Notes: generated by a model from the letters alone, not told the origin. A stretch of DNA of 6,225 nucleotides from an uncultured Alphaproteobacteria bacterium (GCA_903858915.1 CAIOKL010000040.1:1-6225), one strand, 5' to 3'; positions 1-5,863 are shown, counted from the stretch's first letter. Numbers and translations are program-made.

Positions 1-2
1 AA

Positions 3-8
3 TATAAT
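3..8 (+). promoter_or_regulatory. Possible -10 box for the dioxygenase operon
   Basis: A perfect TATAAT lies about 58 bases before the dioxygenase ATG. Its -35 would fall outside the window, and the region is nearly all A/T, so the match is weak evidence. Confidence 0.25.
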
Positions 9-65
9 AAAAATATATTGTTTTATAAACCAAAAAAATATTTAACCCTAATTTTCACCAAAATT

Positions 66-1268
66 ATGAAAATCATCGAATATCAAATTCCCGAATCTAC
101 AAAATCAGAATTTAATGAATTTGCAAATAAATTTACAATTGATCCTTATTTGGATCAATCTTATTACTTAAAAATTATGGAAGGAAAGGTTGAAGAAATT
201 TTTCCTCAAGATTTACAAGAAATGTTAAAAGAAATGGGTAAAACTGGCGATCCCAGTGTAATTTTAATAAAGGGTATGCCAATCGACAATATTGTTCCCG
301 ATGCTGAAATTGTTGAAGAGAGATCCTCAACAAAAACTGATGTAAGTGAAAAGTTAGTTATGGGAACGGTTAGTTTAATGGGCTATAAATTGCAATCAAA
401 TCCTAAAGAACAAGGCGGTAAGCCGATTCATAATATTGCTCCAGTGAAAGGTTTTGAAAATACAAAATCGAGCAAGGGCAGAGATCCTTTTTATCTTCAT
501 ACTGAAAATCCATTTGAACAAAGTCCTCCGGATTTTTTAATTCTTGTCGGCTTAGAAGCTGATTCAAATGCCAAAACTACTTATTTTTTTCTGGAAAATT
601 TTATACAAAGTTTTCCAAATGAAATTATTGAAACAATGAAAAAACCCGATTTTGAAATAAGATCGGGAGCGGGTTTTGATGAGGTTGAAAAAGGAATATT
701 TCCATTAATAATTACTGAAGAATCTGGAAGACTCAGACTTAGAATGTATCAAAATATGGAAAGAATAACGCCTTTAACAGAAGATGCCGAAAAGGTTTTA
801 GATTTTATATCGCAAAAATTTGAAAAAGTAGAAAAAGATCAAGAAATATCTGGAATAAGCATTCAAAAAGGAGAGGCATTAATTTTCAATAATGGCTGGG
901 GTTTGGATAAAATTAAAGGGGTTATGCATGGTCGCGGAGGCGTTATAGAAAATCCAAATAGATGGTTGCAAAGAGGGTTCTTAAAACAACAGCAAGATGA
1001 GGATGTTGAGCAAATTGCAAATGGTTATTATAAGGCTCTTAGTTATGTTATAGAAAATGACAAATTTAGCATTAAAGAAGCATCTTCAATTTTAAGAAAT
1101 GCAATGTTAAAATCGCGAGATACAGTCGAATTTCTTGAAGATAATCCAGGATCTGCGGTGAAAAAAGCATTTCTTCATACTTCGTCAAAAGTTGAAAAAT
1201 CGCTCGACGAGCCTTGGCTTAAAAGAGTTGCTAAAGAAAATGTTGTTAAAACACAAAATGAAAAATAA
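66..1268 (+). CDS. Clavaminate synthase/asparagine oxygenase-like Fe(II)/2-oxoglutarate dioxygenase
   Basis: Likely a cytosolic non-heme iron, 2-oxoglutarate-dependent oxygenase of the TauD/clavaminate synthase-like fold, whose characterised relatives (AsnO, VioC) hydroxylate the beta carbon of free amino acids. Visible in the sequence: an HxE iron-binding pair, H145 and E147 in FYLHTENPF; a distal histidine H288 in VMHGR; and R303 in NRWLQR, the usual 2-oxoglutarate-binding arginine. The order and spacing fit the family. The ATG at 66 (400 aa) is preferred over an in-frame TTG at 18, because the extra 16 residues look like translated leader. No Shine-Dalgarno precedes either start. Residues about 310-400 form a charged, probably helical tail beyond the catalytic core, longer than in the characterised enzymes as I recall them. 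Only 3 bases separate it from the RidA-like gene, so the two are probably cotranscribed. The substrate is unknown; amino acid hydroxylation is inferred from family. Confidence 0.85.
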   Translation: MKIIEYQIPESTKSEFNEFANKFTIDPYLDQSYYLKIMEGKVEEIFPQDLQEMLKEMGKTGDPSVILIKGMPIDNIVPDAEIVEERSSTKTDVSEKLVMGTVSLMGYKLQSNPKEQGGKPIHNIAPVKGFENTKSSKGRDPFYLHTENPFEQSPPDFLILVGLEADSNAKTTYFFLENFIQSFPNEIIETMKKPDFEIRSGAGFDEVEKGIFPLIITEESGRLRLRMYQNMERITPLTEDAEKVLDFISQKFEKVEKDQEISGISIQKGEALIFNNGWGLDKIKGVMHGRGGVIENPNRWLQRGFLKQQQDEDVEQIANGYYKALSYVIENDKFSIKEASSILRNAMLKSRDTVEFLEDNPGSAVKKAFLHTSSKVEKSLDEPWLKRVAKENVVKTQNEK

Positions 1269-1271
1269 TTT

Positions 1272-1712
1272 ATGAATCTCAATATTGAATTACCGAAAAT
1301 AAATTCTCCCGTCGCAAATTATAAAGCCTATAAAATTGAAAATAATTTGCTTTATATTTCGGGGCAAACTTGTCGCAAAGATGGTCAAGTTATTCATCGA
1401 GGCAAAGTCGGGGTCGATTTAAATATCGAAACCGCCAAGCAGGCCGCGCGACTTTGCGGTTTAAATATTTTAGCTAATGTTAAAGATGCGTTAAAGGGTG
1501 ATTTTGCTAAAATTAAATCATGCCTTCGTTTAAATATTTATATAAATTGTGATGCTGAATTTTATGATCATGCAAAAGTTGCCGATGGGGCTTCGGACTT
1601 AATGGTTGAAGTATTTGGAGAGGATGGCAAACATACGCGATCTTCAATTGGAGTTTATAATTTACCTTCTAATTCGGCAATTGAAATTGATGCAATTTTC
1701 GCTTTAAAATAA
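1272..1712 (+). CDS. RidA/YjgF-YER057c-UK114 superfamily protein (YjgF_endoribonc-type)
   Basis: A 146-aa protein covering the whole RidA-like fold. RidA proteins form trimers and hydrolyse reactive enamine/imine intermediates released by PLP enzymes to 2-oxo acids and ammonia. This sequence resembles the longer YjgF_endoribonc branch more than E. coli RidA, with LP.I.SPVANY at the N-terminus, SGQ at 30-32, KVADGASDL at 102-110, and VEVFGEDGKHTRSSIGV at 112-128. R123 falls where RidA has its carboxylate-binding arginine (Arg105 in E. coli) and E138 where it has the conserved glutamate, so imine deaminase activity is plausible. Activity in this branch is not established to my knowledge. The start is the ATG 3 bases after the dioxygenase stop; no Shine-Dalgarno is visible, so translational coupling or an AU-rich leader probably matters. 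A dehydratase follows, exactly the kind of enzyme whose product RidA clears. Confidence 0.9.
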   Translation: MNLNIELPKINSPVANYKAYKIENNLLYISGQTCRKDGQVIHRGKVGVDLNIETAKQAARLCGLNILANVKDALKGDFAKIKSCLRLNIYINCDAEFYDHAKVADGASDLMVEVFGEDGKHTRSSIGVYNLPSNSAIEIDAIFALK

Positions 1713-1724
1713 TTTAAAAATAGC

Positions 1725-1762
1725 TTGTTTTTATACAGAATTAAATTTTGATGTAAAAACAA
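1725..1762. repeat. AT-rich inverted repeat in the spacer before the dehydratase
   Basis: TTGTTTTTA at 1725-1733 is matched by its reverse complement TAAAAACAA at 1754-1762, leaving a 20-base loop. The stem has one G-C pair and no following T-run, so it is too weak to call a terminator. The rest of the 75-base gap is a loose tandem repeat of AAATCAAAATTT-like units (1764-1787) running up to the dehydratase ATG. Confidence 0.35.
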
Positions 1763-1787
1763 AAATCAAAAATTTAAATCAAAATTT

Positions 1788-2783
1788 ATGGAAAATATTA
1801 ATCCCATTGAAATAGCAATCGCCAGCGCTCGAATCAAAAATTATATTCATCGAACGCCGATTTTTTCATCACAAATTTTAAATAATTTACTCGGGCATCA
1901 AATTTATTTTAAACTCGAACCTTTGCAAAAAACTGGATCGTTCAAAATCCGTGGAGCCTTGAATACCCTGCTTAAACTCAAGGAAAATAATAATTTACCA
2001 AAAGAAGTGGTGGCTTTTAGTTCGGGCAATCACGCTCAAGCCGTTGCTTGCGCCGGCAAGATTCTCAATGTAAAAACTACGATAATTTTACCAGAATTTG
2101 CTTCAAAAATTAAACAGCAAGCCACTAAATCTTACGGAGCAAATGTTATCACCGCACCAACTCGCAAAGAAGCCGAAGACTTAACCGCCCAAATTGCAAA
2201 CCGAGGTGCGTTTTTTATTCATCCATTCGATAATGACGATGTGATTGCGGGTCAAGGCACTTCATGTTTCGAGGCTTTGCAAGATTTAGTCGATGAAAAT
2301 ATCGACGCAATTTTTGCCACATGCGGAGGAGGGGGTTGGTTAGCGGGAAGTTATTTAGCCAAAGAATTATTGGCGAAAAAAACTAAAATTTTCGGCGTCG
2401 AACCGCTCCAAGCCAATGATGCTTCAATTTCTTATCGCGATAAAAAAATTTTTAGATTTAGCGATTCGCCACCAACCATCGCCGATGGAGCCAGAGCGCC
2501 GGCGGTTTCCGCTCGCACTTTTAGTTATTTACAACAACTTGACGGTTTTTACGAAGTAAGCGAAGAGCAAATAATTTATTGGACGCAATGGTTGATGCAT
2601 TTGCTTAAAATCACCATCGAGCCAACATCGGCACTTTCAATGGCGGGAGCGATTTCTTATCTAAAAACTCAAACCAAACCAAACAAAATCTTGATATTAT
2701 TATCGGGAGGCAATGTCGATCCATCCGCTTACAAAGCCATTTGGGAAAATAATTTTTTACAAAATATGCCGAGATTGAGGTGA
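1788..2783 (+). CDS. PLP-dependent serine/threonine dehydratase, serine racemase/3-hydroxyaspartate dehydratase-like
   Basis: A 331-aa fold-type II PLP enzyme expected to remove water, then ammonia, from 3-hydroxy amino acids (serine, threonine or 3-hydroxyaspartate). Visible motifs: K53 in GSFKIRGA forms the PLP Schiff base; SSGNHAQA (78-85) is the substrate loop; CGGGGWLAG (179-187) binds the PLP phosphate; TIADGA (230-235); and S306 in SGGN contacts the pyridine nitrogen. There is no C-terminal ACT-type regulatory domain, so it is not a full-length biosynthetic IlvA. S79 replaces the alanine usual in threonine dehydratases (SAGNHAQ) and aligns with the racemising serine of serine racemase. 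E205, A209 and D211 in GVEPLQANDA match that enzyme's divalent metal site. These favour a serine racemase or threo-3-hydroxyaspartate dehydratase type. The gene looks somewhat richer in G+C than its neighbours. It ends in TGA, with no Shine-Dalgarno before the ATG. Confidence 0.93.
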   Translation: MENINPIEIAIASARIKNYIHRTPIFSSQILNNLLGHQIYFKLEPLQKTGSFKIRGALNTLLKLKENNNLPKEVVAFSSGNHAQAVACAGKILNVKTTIILPEFASKIKQQATKSYGANVITAPTRKEAEDLTAQIANRGAFFIHPFDNDDVIAGQGTSCFEALQDLVDENIDAIFATCGGGGWLAGSYLAKELLAKKTKIFGVEPLQANDASISYRDKKIFRFSDSPPTIADGARAPAVSARTFSYLQQLDGFYEVSEEQIIYWTQWLMHLLKITIEPTSALSMAGAISYLKTQTKPNKILILLSGGNVDPSAYKAIWENNFLQNMPRLR

Positions 2784-2831
2784 TTAAATTTATAATATAA
2801 AATTAAAAATAAAGTCATCCGCCTATAATAT

Positions 2832-3002
2832 TCAGGAATTACCTCCGTTTTGCTTTGGAACGATAAAATTTAAATTCACTTGCGTTAGAAAGATCAATTT
2901 TTGAAGATTTTTAGATAAAAACGAAAGTTGTTCTAATTTACCCACAAGCTGTGGGTAAATTTCAGAAGCAAGATTTAAAAATTTTTGTTTTAATGATTTT
3001 GA
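2832..3002 (-). other. Startless 56-codon open frame, possible gene remnant
   Basis: On the minus strand a frame is open from 3002 down to a TGA at 2832-2834, and a TGA also lies just upstream. It contains no ATG. The translation includes LASEIYPQLVGKLEQLSFL and ends in NFIVPKQNGGNS. The composition looks more protein-like than random AT-rich sequence, and the frame runs straight through the 2935-2961 palindrome. It could be the tail of a decayed gene with a palindromic insertion, or chance. I do not recognise a family. Confidence 0.2.
2935..2961. repeat. 27-bp palindrome, 12-bp perfect arms
   Basis: AATTTACCCACA (2935-2946) and TGTGGGTAAATT (2950-2961) are exact reverse complements around AGC. 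The stem can be lengthened by TTCT (2931-2934) with AGAA (2964-2967) across a 2-base bulge. GATCAA (2892-2897) and TTGATC (2999-3004) lie exactly symmetrical about the same centre, hinting at a decayed palindrome of about 113 bp. No T-run follows on either strand, so it is not a standard terminator. The core layout CCAC-AAGCT-GTGG resembles the hairpin inside the nuclease gene at 4415-4441. Confidence 0.75.
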
Positions 3003-3080
3003 TCAAATTGCCGAAATTTCTGCCGTGAGGAATCAAATCAAATTGTTGATAAGCAATTGATGAGATTGAGATTGATTAAA

Positions 3081-3096
3081 TTTTCAGGTTAATTTG
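3081..3096 (+). repeat. Solitary copy of the foldback element's end repeat
   Basis: TTTTCAGGTTAATTTG is an exact reverse complement of 3271-3286 (left end of the foldback element). It differs by one base from 3418-3433 (right end). It has the right-end orientation but lacks the final GTAT, and no matching left end is visible upstream. It is probably a remnant of a second copy. Confidence 0.6.
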
Positions 3097-3162
3097 ATTT
3101 TATAATATCAATATTTGATTAATTTTAGAAGGGAGTTTTTGTTTAAAAAACGGGGACGGTTC

Positions 3163-3201
3163 ACCTTAATTTATTGTTAAAATAACGATAAATTAAAAGG
3201 T
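3163..3201. repeat. Hairpin preceded by a GGGGACGGTTCACC motif
   Basis: ACCTTAATTTATTGTTA (3163-3179) pairs with 3183-3201 through about 17 base pairs, with one G-T wobble, a 2-base bulge and an AAA loop. The upstream arm continues as CGGGGACGGTTCACC (3151-3165), but the downstream side does not mirror it. Comparable GGGGACGGTTCACC motifs occur, as I recall, at repeats linked to Y1-type (REP-associated) transposases; that link is from memory and unchecked. No transposase is present here. Confidence 0.4.
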
Positions 3202-3217
3202 ATTTATTTTCCAGTTA

Positions 3218-3246
3218 TTTGGGGAGCTATCACCTGGATTCCCAAA
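3218..3246. repeat. Short hairpin TTTGGGGA / TTCCCAAA
   Basis: An 8-bp stem including one G-T wobble (3218-3225 with 3239-3246) encloses a 13-base loop. The loop and right arm include CACCTGGATTCCC, resembling half of the CTGGATTCCC-type intergenic repeats seen in several proteobacteria. A terminator role is unlikely because an A-rich rather than T-rich tract follows on the plus strand. On the minus strand a short mixed AT stretch follows, so a weak role there is possible. Confidence 0.35.
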
Positions 3247-3265
3247 ATAATGATGCATGACTCTA

Positions 3266-3437
3266 ATACCAAATTAACCTGAAAATGCATAATTTCATAA
3301 TTTAAAAATTAAGCTTCATCTTTTTGGCTAAAAATCATTAAAAAGCCTCAGCCGTATAGAAATACGACTTTATTTTTTAAAGATTTTTATCTCAAAAATA
3401 TTTTGCTTAATTGTTAATTTTCAAGTTAATTTGGTAT
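3266..3437. mobile_element. 172-bp foldback (MITE-like) element with 21-bp terminal inverted repeats
   Basis: The ends 3266-3286 and 3417-3437 are inverted repeats matching at 20 of 21 positions (core ACCAAATTAACCTGAAAA on the left). The arms keep pairing inward: TTAAGC (3309-3314) with GCTTAA (3405-3410), TAAAAATC (3329-3336) with GATTTTTA (3382-3389), and a terminal CGTAT-AGAA-ATACG hairpin (3353-3366). Nearly the whole element can therefore fold into one long imperfect hairpin; the left arm carries about 16 extra bases. If the ends are CC...GG, the dinucleotide TA flanks both (3267-3268, 3435-3436), as in IS630/mariner-type insertions. That boundary choice is inference, because the flanks are themselves palindromic. 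It encodes nothing, so a transposase would have to act in trans. Confidence 0.65.
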
Positions 3438-3558
3438 AATAACTTGGGAGCGCTGTCCTATCCGCGCACAGAACTATGAGCAGTCTAATAAATTTTTTAC
3501 TATAGCATAGCTGTTTAATAAAGATTATCCTTATTCTAGAGATATAAAATAATTGACT

Positions 3559-3587
3559 TTTACTAATTTTTGGTGATTTCATATAAT
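3559..3587 (+). promoter_or_regulatory. Sigma70-like promoter, TTTACT-17-TATAAT
   Basis: TTTACT (3559-3564) lies 17 bases before a perfect TATAAT (3582-3587), predicting a start near 3594. A better-looking TTGACT at 3553 is 23 bases away, too far. Only a 12-codon ORF (3618-3656) lies downstream before the convergent nuclease gene, so the promoter may have lost its original gene or drive a short RNA. Confidence 0.5.
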
Positions 3588-3617
3588 CTGAATTAGGTTA
3601 TTACTTATTTAAAGGAT

Positions 3618-3656
3618 ATGATAAATTTCTCAAATTATTTGAAACTAATGCCATAA
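3618..3656 (+). CDS. 12-codon micro-ORF, possibly a truncated gene start
   Basis: ATG followed by 11 codons and TAA encodes MINFSNYLKLMP. AAAGGA sits only one base before the ATG, too close to be a good ribosome binding site. It follows the promoter at 3559-3587 and could be the leftover first codons of a gene displaced by the minus-strand island, or chance. Confidence 0.12.
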   Translation: MINFSNYLKLMP

Positions 3657-3687
3657 TTTATATTAATTTATTATGTTTATATTAAAT

Positions 3688-4731
3688 TCAAATTTTTATC
3701 CCCTCAATTTCATCGGCACTTGGCACGATTTCCTTAATTTTTTTATCAGTAATTTTTTCGGCAATTTTATATTCCGATACCCCAATTGGTTTGGTCATAA
3801 ATCTAACAGAATGCTTGCTAATCTCCTTGTTATTCTTGGTGCAAAGGATTATGCCAATGGTATTTTGGTCATGTTTTTTTCTGATTTTTTCATCAATAAC
3901 CGAAAGATAAAAACCTAATTTGCCCGCATATTCGGGTTTAAATTCTCCGGTCTTTAATTCAATAACGACGAAACAAGAAAGTTCAATATTATAAAACAAT
4001 AAATCTATATAAAAATCTTGCCCACCAACCTCGATGTGATATTGCTTGCCGATAAAAGCAAAGCCCTTACCAAGCTCAAGCAAGAATTTTGTTATATTAT
4101 TTATTAAATGATCTTCAAGCTCTCTTTCTTTAAAATTAGAACCTCTTAAAAATTCAAAATTATATTCATCTTTTAGTAAATCTACTACTAAATCAGATTG
4201 AGGATTCGGTAAAGTTAAATCAAAATTATGAGTCTTTTCAATTGAAGTCTGGCGTTGGTAAAGATCACTTTTAATTTGATGCATTAAGACATTGCGAGAC
4301 CAGCCATTTCTTATAGTTTCTTTTATATACCAGATTCTTTCATTAATATTAGAAACTTGCTCCATAATTTCGACATGATGTCGCCATGGAATATTAAATA
4401 TTGGATTTTCTATTATTTCTCCACCAGCTTGGTGGAGAAATTCTAACTTCTTAATTTCGGATAAATAAGTATCCGCAAATCTTTTCATGGAAGAGAGATT
4501 TGTTATGGATAAACCTTTCATTTCCGGAAATGCTTTTCGCAGATCTAGTGATATTTTTTCTATAATTTTACTACCCCAGCCTTCTTCTTTTTGCTTTTCT
4601 AAAATTGCTAATCCTATTTTATAATATAATAAAATTAACTCACGATTTACAGATAAATGGGCTTTAATCCTCGATTGTTTGATTTGTATTTTTAAATCAT
4701 CGAGAAATTTTATATAAGATTTTTCTAACAT
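3688..4731 (-). CDS. DUF1016/YhcG-family PD-(D/E)XK nuclease-like protein
   Basis: A 347-aa two-domain protein. The N-terminal DUF1016 domain (about 10-160) shows ELILLYYKIG (31-40), EEGWGSKIIEKIS.DLRKAFPEMKG (49-73), PWRHHVEIM (115-123) and IKETIRNGWSRNVL (136-149). The C-terminal PDDEXK domain (about 180-330) has FLLELGKGFAFIGKQYHIEVGG (216-237), then D243 in FYIDLLFY and E258-x-K260 in VVIELKTG, the expected catalytic residues. The family is DNA nuclease-like and often found in mobile or restriction-type contexts; its target is not established. The start is the ATG at 4731, without a Shine-Dalgarno. A perfect 27-bp palindrome encodes residues 98-106, at the link between the helical N-terminal block and PWRHH. 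That link is longer than I recall from relatives, which suggests an in-frame insertion. It lies 83 bases downstream of the recombinase on the same strand. Confidence 0.95.
   Translation of the reverse strand: MLEKSYIKFLDDLKIQIKQSRIKAHLSVNRELILLYYKIGLAILEKQKEEGWGSKIIEKISLDLRKAFPEMKGLSITNLSSMKRFADTYLSEIKKLEFLHQAGGEIIENPIFNIPWRHHVEIMEQVSNINERIWYIKETIRNGWSRNVLMHQIKSDLYQRQTSIEKTHNFDLTLPNPQSDLVVDLLKDEYNFEFLRGSNFKERELEDHLINNITKFLLELGKGFAFIGKQYHIEVGGQDFYIDLLFYNIELSCFVVIELKTGEFKPEYAGKLGFYLSVIDEKIRKKHDQNTIGIILCTKNNKEISKHSVRFMTKPIGVSEYKIAEKITDKKIKEIVPSADEIEGIKI
4415..4441. repeat. Perfect 27-bp palindrome inside the DUF1016 gene
   Basis: ATTTCTCCACCA (4415-4426) and TGGTGGAGAAAT (4430-4441) are exact reverse complements around GCT. 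Read on the coding strand it encodes FLHQAGGEI (residues 98-106). Its centre, CCACC-AAGCT-GGTGG on the minus strand, resembles the 2935-2961 palindrome. Aligned end to end, 17 of 27 positions agree, including the AAGCT core. A 12-bp perfect stem in coding sequence is unlikely by chance. Confidence 0.8.
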
Positions 4732-4814
4732 AAATTGGTGTTTAATAAATAAATTTTATTCTAAAATAAAATTGTAAAAAATATAAAATTATATTTCAAA
4801 TTTCTTTTTAATTC
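4732..4814. other. 83-base AT-only spacer between recombinase and nuclease genes
   Basis: Almost pure A/T. It contains a 9-bp inverted repeat AATTTTATT (4752-4760) / AATAAAATT (4765-4773) with a 4-base loop. The stem has no G-C pairs, so it is a poor terminator candidate. I find no clear promoter for the nuclease gene, which may be read from the recombinase transcript. Confidence 0.4.
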
Positions 4815-5810
4815 CTAGCCAAAACTCACCTTAAAACTTGCAGAGTTTTTATGCTCCATAGCATTGTGGTTGTAGCTTTCTGTAGTTCTGGGGTCGGAAT
4901 GTCCCGCAGTTTTTTGAATATGTTGTAAATCTCCACCCGCTTTAAATGCCTCAGTGATAAAAGTTGAACGAGCGCAATGCGGACGCGTTCTTTCAATTCC
5001 AGCTTTTAAAACATATTTATTCCATAATTGCCAAATTGATTTTGTTGAAATTGACTTAGTTAAATCATTTAATTTGGGATTATTGCTCATCCTTGGGAAT
5101 ACTGGTAAATCGTGGTTTACCGCCGTTTTTAATTTATTATTTTCATCATAATAACCGAGTTCTTTAAAATAATTTCGAATGCTGGCTTGAATATGAGAAT
5201 TTACCGCCACTCTATTTCTTTTATCGCCCTTTAAGTGCATATCTAAAATCATATAACCATCCTCTTCATAAACATCGCTCACTTTAAGATTAGAAATCGT
5301 GCCAACCCTTGAGCCAACATTAAACAAGATTGAAAGTATCGCTTTATCTCGCAATCCTAATAATTTTGTAATATCTGGTTGATTTAAAATCGCCTGCACT
5401 TCTTGATTATTCAAGGCTCTACTCGAAACTTTGCGATAATTTTTTTGCATCGCTTTAACTCCGTAAACGGGATTTACTTTGATGATTTGTTTTTCGATTA
5501 AATGTTTGAACAATGAAGACAAGCCCGCCATTCTATTGTTAATGCTGGAATTCTTCTCGCCGTTGGCTTTCATGGCATCGCGAAATTTTATTATATGCAT
5601 TGAATTAATCGATCTTAAATTATCAAGATTTTGAATTTCAAACATTGCACAAAATTTCTTAACGGTCGATTTGTAATTTTTTTGCGTAGCTTTTGAAGTA
5701 AAATTTTCTAACCAAATAAGCTCTTCGGGAATTTGATTTAAAATATTAAAACCCGCTTCAAGGCTTTGAGAATTAGCGTTTACTTGATATTTTTCTAATT
5801 CATTTTTCAT
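4815..5810 (-). CDS. Tyrosine recombinase / phage-type integrase
   Basis: A 331-aa site-specific recombinase with both standard domains. The N-terminal SAM-like core-binding domain (about 28-120) includes SKATQKNYKSTVKKFCAMF and SINNRMAGLSSLFKHLIEK. The catalytic domain (about 130-320) carries R168 in VGSRVGTI, K194 in HLKGDKRNR, H278 and R281 in RPHCARSTF, H304 in TAGHSD, and the nucleophile Y313 in TTESYNH. The full catalytic set is present, so it looks active. It would cut and rejoin DNA through a 3'-phosphotyrosine link. The C-terminus HKNSASFKVSF resembles stand-alone integrases in mobile elements more than XerC/XerD. No tRNA or obvious attachment-site duplication is visible in the window, so what it moves is unknown. 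The start is the ATG at 5810, without a Shine-Dalgarno. A weak promoter candidate lies just upstream. Confidence 0.96.
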   Translation of the reverse strand: MKNELEKYQVNANSQSLEAGFNILNQIPEELIWLENFTSKATQKNYKSTVKKFCAMFEIQNLDNLRSINSMHIIKFRDAMKANGEKNSSINNRMAGLSSLFKHLIEKQIIKVNPVYGVKAMQKNYRKVSSRALNNQEVQAILNQPDITKLLGLRDKAILSILFNVGSRVGTISNLKVSDVYEEDGYMILDMHLKGDKRNRVAVNSHIQASIRNYFKELGYYDENNKLKTAVNHDLPVFPRMSNNPKLNDLTKSISTKSIWQLWNKYVLKAGIERTRPHCARSTFITEAFKAGGDLQHIQKTAGHSDPRTTESYNHNAMEHKNSASFKVSFG

Positions 5811-5832
5811 TGTTTGTTGTTAGCTAATTATT

Positions 5833-5863
5833 TTTATACCATTTTCAATTTTAAATCAGGCAA
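5833..5863 (-). promoter_or_regulatory. Possible promoter for the recombinase gene
   Basis: On the minus strand TTGCCT (5863-5858) precedes TATAAA (5838-5833) by 19 bases, about 23 bases before the recombinase ATG. The spacing is slightly long and AT-rich sequence gives many such matches, so this is a weak call. The -35 overlaps the edge of the adjoining palindrome. Confidence 0.3.

Larger units (their letters stand above)
2784..3687. other. About 900-base non-coding, repeat-rich spacer
   Basis: I see no intact gene here. The dioxygenase-dehydratase group points in from the left and the nuclease gene converges from the right, so both groups end at this spacer. Its contents are listed separately: a 56-codon startless minus-strand open frame, the 2935-2961 palindrome, hairpins at 3163-3201 and 3218-3246, a foldback element at 3266-3437 with an extra end copy at 3081-3096, and a promoter with a tiny ORF near 3559-3656. 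A patch at 3446-3475 is notably richer in G+C and unexplained. The mix suggests an insertion and decay zone. Confidence 0.7.

Noticed and set aside
18..65. Upstream in-frame TTG start for the dioxygenase
   Set aside because: The added residues (FYKPKKYLTLIF...) look like translated AT-rich leader; the ATG at 66 begins directly at protein-like sequence.
2935..2961. Rho-independent terminator for the dehydratase operon
   Set aside because: The stem is strong but no T-run follows directly, and it lies about 150 bases past the stop.
2784..3687. tRNA or CRISPR array in the long spacer
   Set aside because: No cloverleaf-compatible arms, and no regularly spaced repeats; the repeats found are inverted and irregular.
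3673..3918. 81-codon plus-strand open frame
   Set aside because: It is antisense to the 3' end of the well-supported DUF1016 gene and has Phe/Asn-rich, unrecognisable content.
5101..5121. GGTAAA-TTTACC inverted repeat in the recombinase gene
   Set aside because: Only 6 bp and not related to the other palindromes; likely chance.
4954..5151. 65-codon plus-strand open frame
   Set aside because: It lies wholly antisense to the recombinase catalytic domain.
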